Source: a bacterium (GTDB taxonomy: Bacteria > Bacteroidota > Bacteroidia > Cytophagales > Cyclobacteriaceae). From it: 64,000 bases of DNA. The DNA lies in NCBI GenBank assembly GCA_024743255.1, contig JANSWY010000001.1:124001-188000 (forward strand). Direction: 5' to 3'. The notes under the pieces are model-generated. The model was given only the letters and a program-made list of their open reading frames with translations. It was not told where the DNA came from and made no database searches. How positions within the stretch are numbered: position 1 is the first letter of the stretch; every line of letters starts with the position of its first letter. The position numbers and the translations under genes are program-made. Positions 15,811 through 24,640 of the stretch are shown piece after piece.

Positions 15811-18459
15811 CTACTCATTCCTCAAAGCATCCACTGGATTAGAAACCGCGGCACTAATCGTTTTTATGCTCATAGTCACAAGTGAAACCGCCAGTGTAAC
15901 AACTGCTGCTGCGGCAAATACCTGCCATCCAATGCTTATGCTATACGCGAAACCTTCCAACCATCGGTCCATCATGAAGTAGGATAATGGAATAGCGATA
16001 ATTAATGCTATTGCAAATAACTTCAGGAAATCCATCGATAATAGTTTCAGGATACTTTGTGCGGACGCTCCGAGCACTTTTCTGATACCAATCTCTTTAG
16101 TTCTCTGAGCTGTGCTGTAAATGGTTAATCCAAACAATCCAAGACACGCAATAAAGATTGCTAGTCCGGCAAATACAGTAAATACATGACCAAATTGCTG
16201 GTCTTTCGCGTATTGTTGATTGAATTTATCATCCAGGAAATTACTTATCATAGGTCTGTGTGGAGCAAGTTCAGCCCATTTCCTTTCAATTTCTGTGATT
16301 GTCTGTCTGTAATTTGTAGACTTCAGTTTCAGAGTAAGCTTGGTAGTGTTTTCTGGTGTTCCGTATCTGAGCGATAGTGGCTCAACATCTCGGTGTAGAG
16401 AAACATAATTGAAATTCTTCACTACCCCCACAACAGTTCCCTGGCGTCCCCATTGATCAAATTTCTTCCCAATAATATCCTCGGGCTTTGGGTACCCAAA
16501 TAACTTAGCTGAGGCCTCATTGATAATCAATGCATTTGCAGAATCAAGTGGGAAATCCTTTGAATAATTCCTACCTGCAACTATTTCCATGTTCATTGTA
16601 GGAATGAAATCTTCATCAATTTCATACATCCCCGGGCTGTGATATATCATTTCTCCATCGGTTCCTTCAATTCCGGTTCCTCCTCCAGGGAAGAAGTCTC
16701 CAGGTACCGCTCTGGAAACAGTTACAGCGCTTACATCCGGATGCTTCAGCATTTCTTCCTTAAACATTTCTCTCTGCTTCTGAACCTTACTATCCCAGCC
16801 AAAGTCAATTACCAACATCTGTTCATTATCAAATCCTAAATCATGGTTTCTCAAATGATCCAATTGGTAATAAACAACCGTGGTTCCAGCCAAAAGAATA
16901 ATCGAAATACTAAACTGAAATACGACTAATACCTTTCTAAGCATTACCCCTTTTGCGGAGGTTTTAAAACTGCCCTTCAATACCTGTACTGGTCTGAAGT
17001 TTGACAAAATCCATGCTGGATAACTTCCTGCCAAAAGACCAACACCAACTACTCCAGATATAATAATAGTAAGATAGTATGGTTGCAATAACCAAGTTGG
17101 ATCCAACACCTTACCCGACAAAATCTCAAGATATGGTAAAGCGAAAATCACCAAACCACAGGCCAAAACTGCCGCAATTGCTGTAAGTATCACTGCTTCT
17201 GTGAGGAATTGAAAGATTAATGCAATTTTTTGAGACCCAACCGCTTTTCGGATCGCGACTTCTTTTGCTCTTTCTACTGACCTTGCAGTGCTTAGATTCA
17301 TGAAGTTGATACAGGCAATCAGTAAAATGAAAACTGCAATCGATGTAAAAACATATACATTAGTCAAGCTTCCAGTGGGTCCAGGCTGTCTTTTCGCTAC
17401 TGAATATAAGTAGGCATCTGACATAGGTTCCAGCTTCATTCCATAACCAGTCCAGTCATCTAAATATCGATCCGCTAATTCAGGAAATTTGCTTTCAAGA
17501 GCCGCAATATCTGCGCTAGAGTTTATTTGCAAATAGGTATAGAAATCAACATATCCCCATTGGTTAAAAATATCTGGGCGATACTTCTGAAAAGTACTCA
17601 TTGAGATCATCGCCTCAAAAGTAAAATGCGTGTTATGTGGAATATCTTCCATTACACCTGTCACCTTGAATAAATCACCCTGATCAATTTTCAATGTCTG
17701 CCCGATTGGGTTAAGGTCTCCAAAGTATTTCTTTGAAGTGGTTTCGGTTAGAACTATAGTATTTGGATCCTTTAATGCTGTTTTCGGGTCTCCGACAATC
17801 ATGTTCCAGGAGAAAGTTTGAAATGCTGTTGAATCCGCAAATACGAACCCATTCTCCTGAAATCTTTTTGATTCATATTCTACCAATATTTGAATCGGGC
17901 TAGTAAATCGGAAGAACGATTCAATTTCAGGAAATTCTTTTGTGACAGCCGGCCCAACTGGAGCGTTTCCCCATACCTGGTATTCATTTGGTGCTACGAT
18001 TGGGTTTTCATCTGCTACCTTGCTACTTCTAAATACTTGTAGAAGACGATATGTCTTGTCGTAATTCTCATTATAAGTATCATATGATATCTCATTTTTC
18101 ACATATACCAAAATGAGAATAGAACAAGCTAGTCCAACACTAAGTCCTGCAATATTGAGAATTGAAAATGTCTTGTGGCGCTGAATGTTGCGCAGGCTGA
18201 TTTTGAAATAATTCTTTAACATGCCGTAATAATTGAGTTTTTGAGTACCTTCAATAGGCCTGATCAAGCTGGGCCTAAACAGCTGAAAAATGTCTCTTGT
18301 GAAAAGAAGTTTCGCGACTAGCGAGCCCTGAGTAATGACTCGTTTTTCAAATCTTTCGATAACATCGCCTTCAATATCTTCCAGATAATCCGGGTGACAG
18401 AACCATCTGAAAAACCGCAGCAAGAGTTTTGGGGGATAGATTTTGGAAGCCTGATCCAT
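15811..18459 (-). CDS. MacB/FtsX-family ABC transporter permease
   Basis: 882 residues. Residues 1-80 are a soluble permease-prefix region (PPKLLLRFFRWFCHPDYLEDIEGD). Then come a first membrane helix (about 95-120), a large MacB-type periplasmic core, a three-helix FtsX block (about 375-490), a second periplasmic core, and a final three-helix FtsX block with the QRTKEIGIRKVLGAS signature near 785. No ATPase gene is adjacent, as usual for these orphan Bacteroidota permeases. It follows its PadR regulator by 4 bp. Paralog of 27158-29782. Confidence 0.88.
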   Translation of the reverse strand: MDQASKIYPPKLLLRFFRWFCHPDYLEDIEGDVIERFEKRVITQGSLVAKLLFTRDIFQLFRPSLIRPIEGTQKLNYYGMLKNYFKISLRNIQRHKTFSILNIAGLSVGLACSILILVYVKNEISYDTYNENYDKTYRLLQVFRSSKVADENPIVAPNEYQVWGNAPVGPAVTKEFPEIESFFRFTSPIQILVEYESKRFQENGFVFADSTAFQTFSWNMIVGDPKTALKDPNTIVLTETTSKKYFGDLNPIGQTLKIDQGDLFKVTGVMEDIPHNTHFTFEAMISMSTFQKYRPDIFNQWGYVDFYTYLQINSSADIAALESKFPELADRYLDDWTGYGMKLEPMSDAYLYSVAKRQPGPTGSLTNVYVFTSIAVFILLIACINFMNLSTARSVERAKEVAIRKAVGSQKIALIFQFLTEAVILTAIAAVLACGLVIFALPYLEILSGKVLDPTWLLQPYYLTIIISGVVGVGLLAGSYPAWILSNFRPVQVLKGSFKTSAKGVMLRKVLVVFQFSISIILLAGTTVVYYQLDHLRNHDLGFDNEQMLVIDFGWDSKVQKQREMFKEEMLKHPDVSAVTVSRAVPGDFFPGGGTGIEGTDGEMIYHSPGMYEIDEDFIPTMNMEIVAGRNYSKDFPLDSANALIINEASAKLFGYPKPEDIIGKKFDQWGRQGTVVGVVKNFNYVSLHRDVEPLSLRYGTPENTTKLTLKLKSTNYRQTITEIERKWAELAPHRPMISNFLDDKFNQQYAKDQQFGHVFTVFAGLAIFIACLGLFGLTIYSTAQRTKEIGIRKVLGASAQSILKLLSMDFLKLFAIALIIAIPLSYFMMDRWLEGFAYSISIGWQVFAAAAVVTLAVSLVTMSIKTISAAVSNPVDALRNE

Positions 18460-18463
18460 TGCA

Positions 18464-18790
18464 TTAATTATTCACAAAGCTTGGAATAGCACTCCAGAGT
18501 GCAAGTCGTTGTTTTTTTGTCTCCTCGAGTGTTCTTTTACCAAGATTGGTCAATGTAAAGAATCTTTTTCTTTTACCTCCTCTAACCTTTGTTGCTTCTC
18601 CCAATTCTGAATCGAGAAAACCCTTTTTTTCAAGTCTTCTCAATACCGTTTGCAAAGACCCAATGCTAACTTTTCGATTGAGTCTTTTTCCCATCTCATC
18701 AATGATAGCAATTCCGTATGCCTCATCCTGCAAAATTGCAACAGTCAAAAGCACCACTTCTTCAAATTCACCTAATTGATTTTTGCCCAT
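18464..18790 (-). CDS. PadR-family transcriptional regulator
   Basis: 108 residues from the ATG at 18790; the upstream TTG at 18796 is less likely. Winged-helix PadR layout: GEFEEVVLLTVAILQDEAYGIAI, then a recognition helix region VSIGSLQTVLRRLEKKGFLDSE and the wing KVRGGKRKRFFTLTNLGKRTL. PadR proteins are usually repressors of an adjacent transporter. The permease begins 4 bp downstream, and the promoter carries a repeated motif that could be its operator. Confidence 0.88.
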   Translation of the reverse strand: MGKNQLGEFEEVVLLTVAILQDEAYGIAIIDEMGKRLNRKVSIGSLQTVLRRLEKKGFLDSELGEATKVRGGKRKRFFTLTNLGKRTLEETKKQRLALWSAIPSFVNN

Positions 18791-18800
18791 TAACAAGATA

Positions 18801-18863
18801 TTTACCTCAAATGTAGTTTAAATAAATTCTGAAAAACAAATATTTTTACCTTATTTGTAGTTT
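18801..18863 (-). promoter_or_regulatory. Promoter and duplicated operator of the PadR/permease unit
   Basis: On the minus strand TTTG (18840-18837) is followed after 21 nt by TACATTTG (18815-18808), the Bacteroidota TTTG/TAnnTTTG promoter. Two 19-bp direct repeats, 18801-18819 and 18845-18863, match at 16 of 19 positions (plus-strand form TTTACCTnAnnTGTAGTTT); one covers the -7 box and the other abuts the -33 box, so a bound PadR would block polymerase. Confidence 0.6.
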
Positions 18864-18988
18864 TTACTGATTTTTTAACTCAATAAACATTCTAATGTTT
18901 AGGAAATAAGTAAGTTTTTCCTGATTAGTTTTTTGAAAATTTGGATGCCACAAATTCTTTCATTCCATTTACGTAAGCATCTGGCAAT

Positions 18989-19597
18989 ATGAATTTTAAA
19001 TTAAGAACTTATCTAACTGATCGACCGACCATCGCGATCCTTCTGGTTGTACTAATGATATTAATTGGTCTGCTTGACTATTATAAGATGATTACAATTT
19101 GGAATTATGTTACAGTTAGTGAAGAGTCAATGAAACCTGATTTTGAATGGCTAAAGATCCCGGTTTTTGCAGTTCCCGTATTAAGTGTTGGTTTCTTATT
19201 CTTAATTCTCAAATTCACACCTCTCAACAGACCATTGGTAATCTCCGCAATCGTTGGGTCTGTTGTCATAACCTGTGTCACTCTAATTGCATTGGTTACA
19301 GATGTTAACTTTCCGGAAGAAACACTCATCACATATTTCTTGGCGGTTCTTGGATTAATTCTCGTCTGGATTATTATGGTTCAGACAAATGATAAAACTT
19401 CAATGGCCTTTTCCTATGGGATTTTTGTGTATCTAAGCACAATAGAAATTTCTAAGTTCATGTTAAACATGATTAATCATGGCTATCTGAACATTTTGGG
19501 TGCAGGAATCTTAATAAGTATAGCTGCTATGATTTCTTCTATTTTTCAAGTTACCCTCAAAACAGCGTTTCGTGTTTTAAGAGTACCATTAAAATAA
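18989..19597 (+). CDS. Multi-pass membrane protein, 202 aa
   Basis: About six hydrophobic helices (near residues 15-35, 52-72, 80-102, 112-130, 138-155 and 168-190) and a basic C-terminus. No catalytic motif. Divergent from the PadR/permease unit. Family not recognised. Confidence 0.55.
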   Translation: MNFKLRTYLTDRPTIAILLVVLMILIGLLDYYKMITIWNYVTVSEESMKPDFEWLKIPVFAVPVLSVGFLFLILKFTPLNRPLVISAIVGSVVITCVTLIALVTDVNFPEETLITYFLAVLGLILVWIIMVQTNDKTSMAFSYGIFVYLSTIEISKFMLNMINHGYLNILGAGILISIAAMISSIFQVTLKTAFRVLRVPLK

Positions 19598-19630
19598 ACA
19601 CCGATTAATTAACCATAAAAGAACCCAAAG

Positions 19631-20335
19631 TTGAAGCTGAACACTCTTCTAATTCCCGAAAAAAATGATGTTGAAAGAGATGCTTTTGCCAATGCATGGT
19701 TAGAAGCAGGTGGTTCAGTGATGAAAATTGGGAAATTTTGGATCAAGCCGGATGTCAGTGCAGCTGAAGCCACTATTTATGGGAACGATACTTTTTCACT
19801 TGTGCTGGCTCAAGTGTTAGGTATTGATTTAGTCTCACCCAGGGATGAGCTTATTTCAGAGCTTTCAATGGAATGGACAAAACGCAATATTCAAACGATC
19901 GCCATAGAAGAACTTTCTAATGTCAGGTTCCCAAAATTTATCAAACCTGTAAAGCCAAAACTATTTCCTGCTTCAATTGTCACATCATTTCATGAATTCC
20001 AATCAAAGTTTCCAGATTTGGAACATAATGAAAGCCTCATAATTTCGGATGAAATCAAGGTTCAAAAAGAAGTAAGATCATTCATTTTAGATAATCAGAT
20101 TAAAGATTTGGCATATTATGAAGGCAGTGGAGATTTGTCTTCAGCAAAAAGTTTTATTGAAACCTTTCTTAGTCAGGCCCACCAAGAATTACCTCAAACT
20201 TATGTTTTGGATATTGGATATAATGAGACCGATGGGTGGTTTGTCATAGAGTTTAATTCCTGCTGGGCTGCTGGGTTAAATGGTTGCAAGCCAAATCTTG
20301 TAATGGAATGTATGCTTTATGCAAGTAGTTACTAA
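19631..20335 (+). CDS. ATP-grasp-like protein (R2K clade / DUF4343 type)
   Basis: 234 residues from a TTG at 19631, chosen because the family-like opening LNTLLIPEKNDVERDAF lies immediately after it and no ATG is available before residue 31. The C-terminal block YVLDIGYNETDGWFVIEFNSCWAAGL has the acidic and Asn residues that bind Mg-ATP in ATP-grasp enzymes, and the length agrees with the R2K family. ATP-grasp enzymes ligate carboxylates to amines; R2K members are suspected peptide-tagging ligases. Substrate unknown. Confidence 0.6.
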   Translation: MKLNTLLIPEKNDVERDAFANAWLEAGGSVMKIGKFWIKPDVSAAEATIYGNDTFSLVLAQVLGIDLVSPRDELISELSMEWTKRNIQTIAIEELSNVRFPKFIKPVKPKLFPASIVTSFHEFQSKFPDLEHNESLIISDEIKVQKEVRSFILDNQIKDLAYYEGSGDLSSAKSFIETFLSQAHQELPQTYVLDIGYNETDGWFVIEFNSCWAAGLNGCKPNLVMECMLYASSY

Positions 20336-20399
20336 CCAATTGCAATATCTTGTCTATTTGACAAGTCTAAGTAACTGGAATAATTCGTTACAAGTTTAA

Positions 20400-20900
20400 A
20401 TGGAGAAACCAATATTTAAAGAGAGGCTAGTCAATTCAACCAAATTCTTACTAGAGTTTACTCAATCTCTGGTTGTCAATTCTCTTTCGGAGAATGTGAA
20501 ATATTTGATTGAGCCTAATGTAAGAGACACTAGTGATCATCTAAACAAGAAGGAACAGGAAAAATTAAAAGAGCTAAGTGAGTTAGGTAAAACTCTCTTA
20601 AATGTAGATCAGATAACTGAGGTTCTTTTTGTAAATGGATTGGTTCCGTTATGGATTAATATCGAGGTTTATAACGCAAAGAAGGGTAGAACAATAATCA
20701 AATTGAATTGTAGCAGAAGGTTAAGAAGTGATAGTGATTTAAACCACATCGCTGAGGAACACCCACCATTTCACCCTCTAGTTCCCCTGCCACCTTGGCA
20801 TAAAAAAGGAGAGAAATTTAACATCAATTGGAAGCAACAGTCTTTCAAAAGAAAATGGTATTACTGGAAATGGAAGTTGGGATTTTTTACTCCTCACTGA
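20400..20900 (+). CDS. Cytoplasmic hypothetical protein, 166 aa
   Basis: No signal or membrane segment. A conserved-looking C-terminal half reads VNGLVPLWINIEVY, then CSRRLRSD, PFHPLVPLPPWHKKG and NWKQQSFKRKWYYWKWK, a Pro/Trp-rich, basic end. I recall similar uncharacterised proteins in Bacteroidota but no named family. ATG start at 20400, 64 bp after the ATP-grasp gene. Confidence 0.5.
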   Translation: MEKPIFKERLVNSTKFLLEFTQSLVVNSLSENVKYLIEPNVRDTSDHLNKKEQEKLKELSELGKTLLNVDQITEVLFVNGLVPLWINIEVYNAKKGRTIIKLNCSRRLRSDSDLNHIAEEHPPFHPLVPLPPWHKKGEKFNINWKQQSFKRKWYYWKWKLGFFTPH

Positions 20901-20912
20901 GATATACGCAAT

Positions 20913-21257
20913 TCAAGTTGCTGTATCCGAATGATTAGCCACCACAAAATCACCCCATTCTGCAATTGATTGTAATACAGGAATAAGTGTCTTCCCAAAC
21001 TCTGTGAGAGAGTACTCAACCTTTAATGGAGGTTTAGTAGTATAAACAGTTCTGTTCACCACACCATCTTCTTCAAGTTGCTTTAGCTGAAGACTTAATG
21101 TTCTTTCAGTCACAGTATTCATTCTTTTCTTGATCTCATTGTATCTTAATGGACCTTCAATCAAATAGAATAAAATAACGGTTTTCCATTTACCTCCAAT
21201 AATTCCCATAGTAACACTGGTACAACATGGGTAATTTTTTCCTTTGACTGTGTACAT
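20913..21257 (-). CDS. HxlR-family transcriptional regulator
   Basis: 114 residues from the ATG at 21257; the longer reading to 21308 would run through the promoter. Family pattern: a Cys pair near the N-terminus (YPCCTSV), the winged HTH core GGKWKTVILFYLIEGPLRYNEIKK, then LQLKQLEEDGVVNRTVY and YSLTEFGKTLIPVL. HxlR regulators often sense electrophiles or oxidants through such cysteines and control adjacent oxidoreductases. It is divergent from the three-gene oxidoreductase operon at 21348-24022. Confidence 0.9.
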   Translation of the reverse strand: MYTVKGKNYPCCTSVTMGIIGGKWKTVILFYLIEGPLRYNEIKKRMNTVTERTLSLQLKQLEEDGVVNRTVYTTKPPLKVEYSLTEFGKTLIPVLQSIAEWGDFVVANHSDTAT

Positions 21258-21295
21258 ACTGCGTTTATTTAAACTATCCTTTTTGACCGTTATTG

Positions 21296-21303
21296 CAAAG
21301 CTA
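21296..21303 (-). promoter_or_regulatory. Candidate -7 box of the HxlR gene
   Basis: TAGCTTTG on the minus strand matches TAnnTTTG and lies 38 bp before the ATG at 21257, which supports the shorter start. The palindrome at 21325-21343 would then sit just upstream of the -33 region. Confidence 0.4.
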
Positions 21304-21324
21304 ATCAACCATACTTAATATTGC

Positions 21325-21343
21325 TACTATAAATTTTATAGTA
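21325..21343. promoter_or_regulatory. Perfect 19-bp palindrome, probable HxlR operator
   Basis: TACTATAAATTTTATAGTA has perfect 9-bp arms around a central T. It ends 4 bp before the ATG of the divergent oxidoreductase operon, where a bound dimer would block transcription or ribosome entry. Dyads of this size are typical of HxlR sites. Confidence 0.65.
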
Positions 21344-21347
21344 TAAA

Positions 21348-22292
21348 ATGAAAGCGATAATTATCGATAAATCAGGGGGAGTAGAAAACTTCAAATTTGT
21401 TGATGTTGACAAACCTGCAATAAAGCCCAACGAGGTACTTATTAGAAATAAAGCAGTTGGAATTAACCCGGTTGATTTCAAAGTGCGAAGAAATGAGCAT
21501 GTACTCAATGCCATTTATGGAGACAAAAGGCCAGCAATTTTAGGATGGGATCTCGCTGGAACCATAGAAGAAGTTGGTGATAATGTTACCGATTTTGAAG
21601 TTGGTGATAATGTGTTTGGAATGATCAACTTTGTGGGTGCTGGAGATGTTTATGCTGAATATGTTGCCGCGCCAGTAAATCATTTAGCCAATATCCCAAA
21701 TGGTATTTCATTTCAAGATGCTGCTGCATCAACCTTGGCGGCTCTTACCGCACTTCAGGTTTTAGAATCCAATATTAAAGCAAGAGACAAAGTGTTAATC
21801 CATGCTGGTTCAGGAGGTGTAGGTCATTTTGCGATTCAGATAGCCAAATCTTTGGGAGCTTTTGTGATTTCCACAAGTTCAGAAGCGAACCGTGAATTCC
21901 TACTTTCTCTAGGAGTTGATCAGTTCATAGACTATCGCAAAGAGAAGTTTGAGGAGGTTGTTTCAGACCTTGATTTTGTATTTGACATGTTCAACGGTGA
22001 TGTGCTTTTGAATTCTCTAAAAGTGGTGAAAAAAGATGGAACCGTATTATCAATTCCAACACCTGACTTTTCGGAAGAGACTAAATCATTGGCACAAGAA
22101 AGAGGTGTAAACCTAAAGTTTCACATGGTTCAATCCAGCGGAGAGGACATGCTGAAAATTGCCAAAATGCTTGAATCAGGAGCAATCAAACCTCATGTAT
22201 CTCATACTTTCAAATTTGAGGAAATGGGTCAGGCTCATCTTCAGCAAGAAAGTGGAAGAACTGTTGGAAAAATTGTGGTAAACGTCGATTAA
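21348..22292 (+). CDS. Zinc-free quinone-oxidoreductase-type NADP-dependent reductase (MDR)
   Basis: 314 residues. Medium-chain reductase layout: N-terminal GroES-like part (NKAVGINPVDFKVRR, LGWDLAGTIEEVG) and a Rossmann domain with GSGGVGHFAIQIAK near 155. The catalytic and structural zinc cysteines of alcohol dehydrogenases are absent, so it belongs with QOR-type reductases that reduce quinones or enones with NADPH. First gene of the HxlR-controlled operon, 4 bp before the SDR gene. Confidence 0.85.
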   Translation: MKAIIIDKSGGVENFKFVDVDKPAIKPNEVLIRNKAVGINPVDFKVRRNEHVLNAIYGDKRPAILGWDLAGTIEEVGDNVTDFEVGDNVFGMINFVGAGDVYAEYVAAPVNHLANIPNGISFQDAAASTLAALTALQVLESNIKARDKVLIHAGSGGVGHFAIQIAKSLGAFVISTSSEANREFLLSLGVDQFIDYRKEKFEEVVSDLDFVFDMFNGDVLLNSLKVVKKDGTVLSIPTPDFSEETKSLAQERGVNLKFHMVQSSGEDMLKIAKMLESGAIKPHVSHTFKFEEMGQAHLQQESGRTVGKIVVNVD

Positions 22293-22296
22293 TATC

Positions 22297-23106
22297 ATGA
22301 TGAAGAAAACAATCCTAATTACAGGTAGCACTGATGGTATTGGACAATTGGTAGCTACCAGGTTTGCTGCTGAAGGACATCAGGTGATTATTCATGGAAG
22401 AAATCAAAACAAACTCAACAAGGTCGCTGAGGAAATTAAGCGACAAACTGGAAATGATGCAATTCATGAGTTTCAGCTTGATCTTTCTGACTTAGGCAGT
22501 ATCAAATCTGCAGCAAACCAACTGGTAGCAAAAGTCCCAAAAATCGATATTCTAATTAACAATGCAGGAGTTTTTAAAAGCGGCTCGAATGAAACTAAGG
22601 ATGGTATAGATATCCGTTTTGCTGTGAATTACCTGGCCCCAATTCTATTAACTCGAAATCTCCTTCCATTGCTTAAAAACAGTGAGTCGCCGAGAGTAAT
22701 TAACCTTAGCTCTGCCGCTCAATCTCCTGTAAACCATATGGCATTACTTGGCAAACAAGGTCTGTCCGCATCTGACGCTTATGCCCAAAGTAAACTAGCA
22801 CTTACAATGTGGAGCTTCGATCTTGCAGCTCGAGAATCCCATATGACAATCATCCCAGTGAACCCAGGCTCATTATTAAATACCAAAATGGTACAGGAAG
22901 CCTACGGTCAATTTTGGTCATCTGCCGAAAAGGGATCCGATATTTTATATCAATTGGCGATTAACAAAGAACATTCTTCAGATTCTGGGAAGTATTTTGA
23001 TAACGACAAAGAAATGTATTCCAAAGCCCATCCTGATGCTTATGACGAGACGAAAGTTGCTCAGCTTATGTCCACAACCAATGATCTTTTAGCAAAGTAT
23101 GAATAA
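22297..23106 (+). CDS. Short-chain dehydrogenase/reductase
   Basis: 269 residues. TGSTDGIGQ near residue 8 is the TGxxxGxG cofactor motif, INNAGVF follows near 88, and YAQSK near 165 gives the catalytic Tyr and Lys with Ser in LSSAAQS before them. The N-terminal basic residue after the first strand (HGRNQNK) suggests NADP(H). It ends 8 bp inside the next gene, so the three oxidoreductases are translationally coupled. ATG at 22300 is also possible. Confidence 0.85.
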   Translation: MMKKTILITGSTDGIGQLVATRFAAEGHQVIIHGRNQNKLNKVAEEIKRQTGNDAIHEFQLDLSDLGSIKSAANQLVAKVPKIDILINNAGVFKSGSNETKDGIDIRFAVNYLAPILLTRNLLPLLKNSESPRVINLSSAAQSPVNHMALLGKQGLSASDAYAQSKLALTMWSFDLAARESHMTIIPVNPGSLLNTKMVQEAYGQFWSSAEKGSDILYQLAINKEHSSDSGKYFDNDKEMYSKAHPDAYDETKVAQLMSTTNDLLAKYE

Positions 23107-24022
23107 ACTAGAATCTATCGCCCGGCAAAATAAGCTTTCACTTGGATTGGTCTTTCCTATTGAATCATACAAAGGATCAATCGCTACAATGGAAAACCAG
23201 GAGAAACTAGCCAAAAGAGCAGAAGAACTTGGTTTCAAAGCGCTTTGGTTTCGGGATGTCCCTTTTAATGATCCTTCATTTGGAGATGCCGGTCAGCTAT
23301 ACGATCCGTGGATTTACATGACACATATCATGAACCAAACTAAGGATATTGCTCTTGCATCCGGAAGCATTATCCTGCCTCTTAGGCACCCAGTTCATAC
23401 TGCCAAGTCGATTGCCAGCTTGCAAAGTCTATCAGGGGGTCGCATGATTATGGGAATAGCATCCGGAGACCGACCAATAGAATATCCGGCATTTAATCAA
23501 GACATCCATCAACGGACAGAACTGTTTCAGGATAGCTTTTTTTATGTGAAAGCCTTAATGGGAGATTATCCAAGGTATCAATCCCAATTTTATGGAGAAG
23601 TTCCTGGAAGTATTGACTTATTGCCAAAACATGAACATCAAACATCATTTTTAGTCACAGGCCATTCTGGTCAGTCACTTGAATGGATTGCTGAAAATGC
23701 TGATGGCTGGCTATATTACCCCAGAGACTTTAGAACGCTGAGGATAGTGATGGAATCATGGAGAAAGGCGCTTAATGAAATGAATCAATCATGGAAGCCA
23801 TTTATTCAATCTTTATATGTTGATTTATCAGAGAATGATGATGAAAAACCATTACCTATACATTTAGGCTTTAAGTCCGGACCGGAGTATTTAATTACGC
23901 ATCTGAAGCAATTAGAAATGCATGGTGTTAATCATGTGATACTTAATCTCAAGTATGGTTCCAGGCCTGCCGAAGATGTTGTGGAGGAATTAGGTGAGAT
24001 GGTGGTAAGAAACTTTAATTGA
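23099..24022 (+). CDS. LLM-class (luciferase-like) flavin-dependent oxidoreductase
   Basis: 307 residues. Bacterial-luciferase-like TIM barrel: LGLVFPIESYKG at the start, GFKALWFRDVPF near 45, ALASGSIILPLRHPVHTAKSIASLQSLSGGRMIMGIASGD in the flavin-binding middle, and a closing VNHVILNLKYGSRP. Family knowledge: FMN- or F420-dependent monooxygenases or reductases. Third gene of the HxlR operon, overlapping the SDR by 8 bp. Its end overlaps the convergent gene at 24015 by 8 bp. Confidence 0.82.
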   Translation: MNKLESIARQNKLSLGLVFPIESYKGSIATMENQEKLAKRAEELGFKALWFRDVPFNDPSFGDAGQLYDPWIYMTHIMNQTKDIALASGSIILPLRHPVHTAKSIASLQSLSGGRMIMGIASGDRPIEYPAFNQDIHQRTELFQDSFFYVKALMGDYPRYQSQFYGEVPGSIDLLPKHEHQTSFLVTGHSGQSLEWIAENADGWLYYPRDFRTLRIVMESWRKALNEMNQSWKPFIQSLYVDLSENDDEKPLPIHLGFKSGPEYLITHLKQLEMHGVNHVILNLKYGSRPAEDVVEELGEMVVRNFN

Positions 24023-24593
24023 TCTTCGTAATCTTCCCACAAAGTAGAGAAGTTACCTGAGGAGGAATTTTATAAATTAACTCCTCTCCATTTAATACCA
24101 GCTCTGCTCGATTACCACCTCGTTCCTGACGCCACATATCTTTATCTGTTTGATAGAAAAATGCAACTACATAGAAAAGACAATCTTCATTTGGGTTTAT
24201 TCTTCTTTCCAGCTGTGTTGGTTTATTGAAAGAACCCAATTCTGTTAAGCCATAACTGAATAAACTTTGCTTCTTCATACTCATGGTATCGGAGGGAAGA
24301 AACAGTTTCATATAAGTTCCGGGAGAATCTGGAATTGGGATTGAATCTGCTGAAAAGTTAAGCTCAATCTCTAAAGGGCTACCTGTTTCATTAGTAATAC
24401 GAGTAAAAAACACCAGGTAACTAGGATTAAACATATCTTCGGTAGGCCCAGTGTAAGGTCCGCCTTTTGGAAAACTATTTTGAATTTTTATTCCATTAGT
24501 TGAGTATTCACTGTACCATTTGGAATCTAATCCTTGACCAAAAATAAAAGTGGATATTGATATGAAAAGAATTGTGAAGAGTGTGAATCTCAT
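24015..24593 (-). CDS. Exported protein of unknown function, 192 aa
   Basis: Start taken at the ATG at 24593, which begins a clean signal peptide (MRFTLFTILFISISTFIFGQ); the longer reading to 24656 overlaps the upstream gene and places the signal internally. The mature part is beta-rich (YLVFFTRITNETGSPLEIELNFS), like a small immunoglobulin-type domain. No family recognised. Last gene of the minus-strand run beginning near 26251. Confidence 0.5.
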   Translation of the reverse strand: MRFTLFTILFISISTFIFGQGLDSKWYSEYSTNGIKIQNSFPKGGPYTGPTEDMFNPSYLVFFTRITNETGSPLEIELNFSADSIPIPDSPGTYMKLFLPSDTMSMKKQSLFSYGLTELGSFNKPTQLERRINPNEDCLFYVVAFFYQTDKDMWRQERGGNRAELVLNGEELIYKIPPQVTSLLCGKITKIN

Positions 24594-24640
24594 GATTAAA
24601 TATTGATTAGGTAAAGATAAACTCTTCAGAACCCACAATT

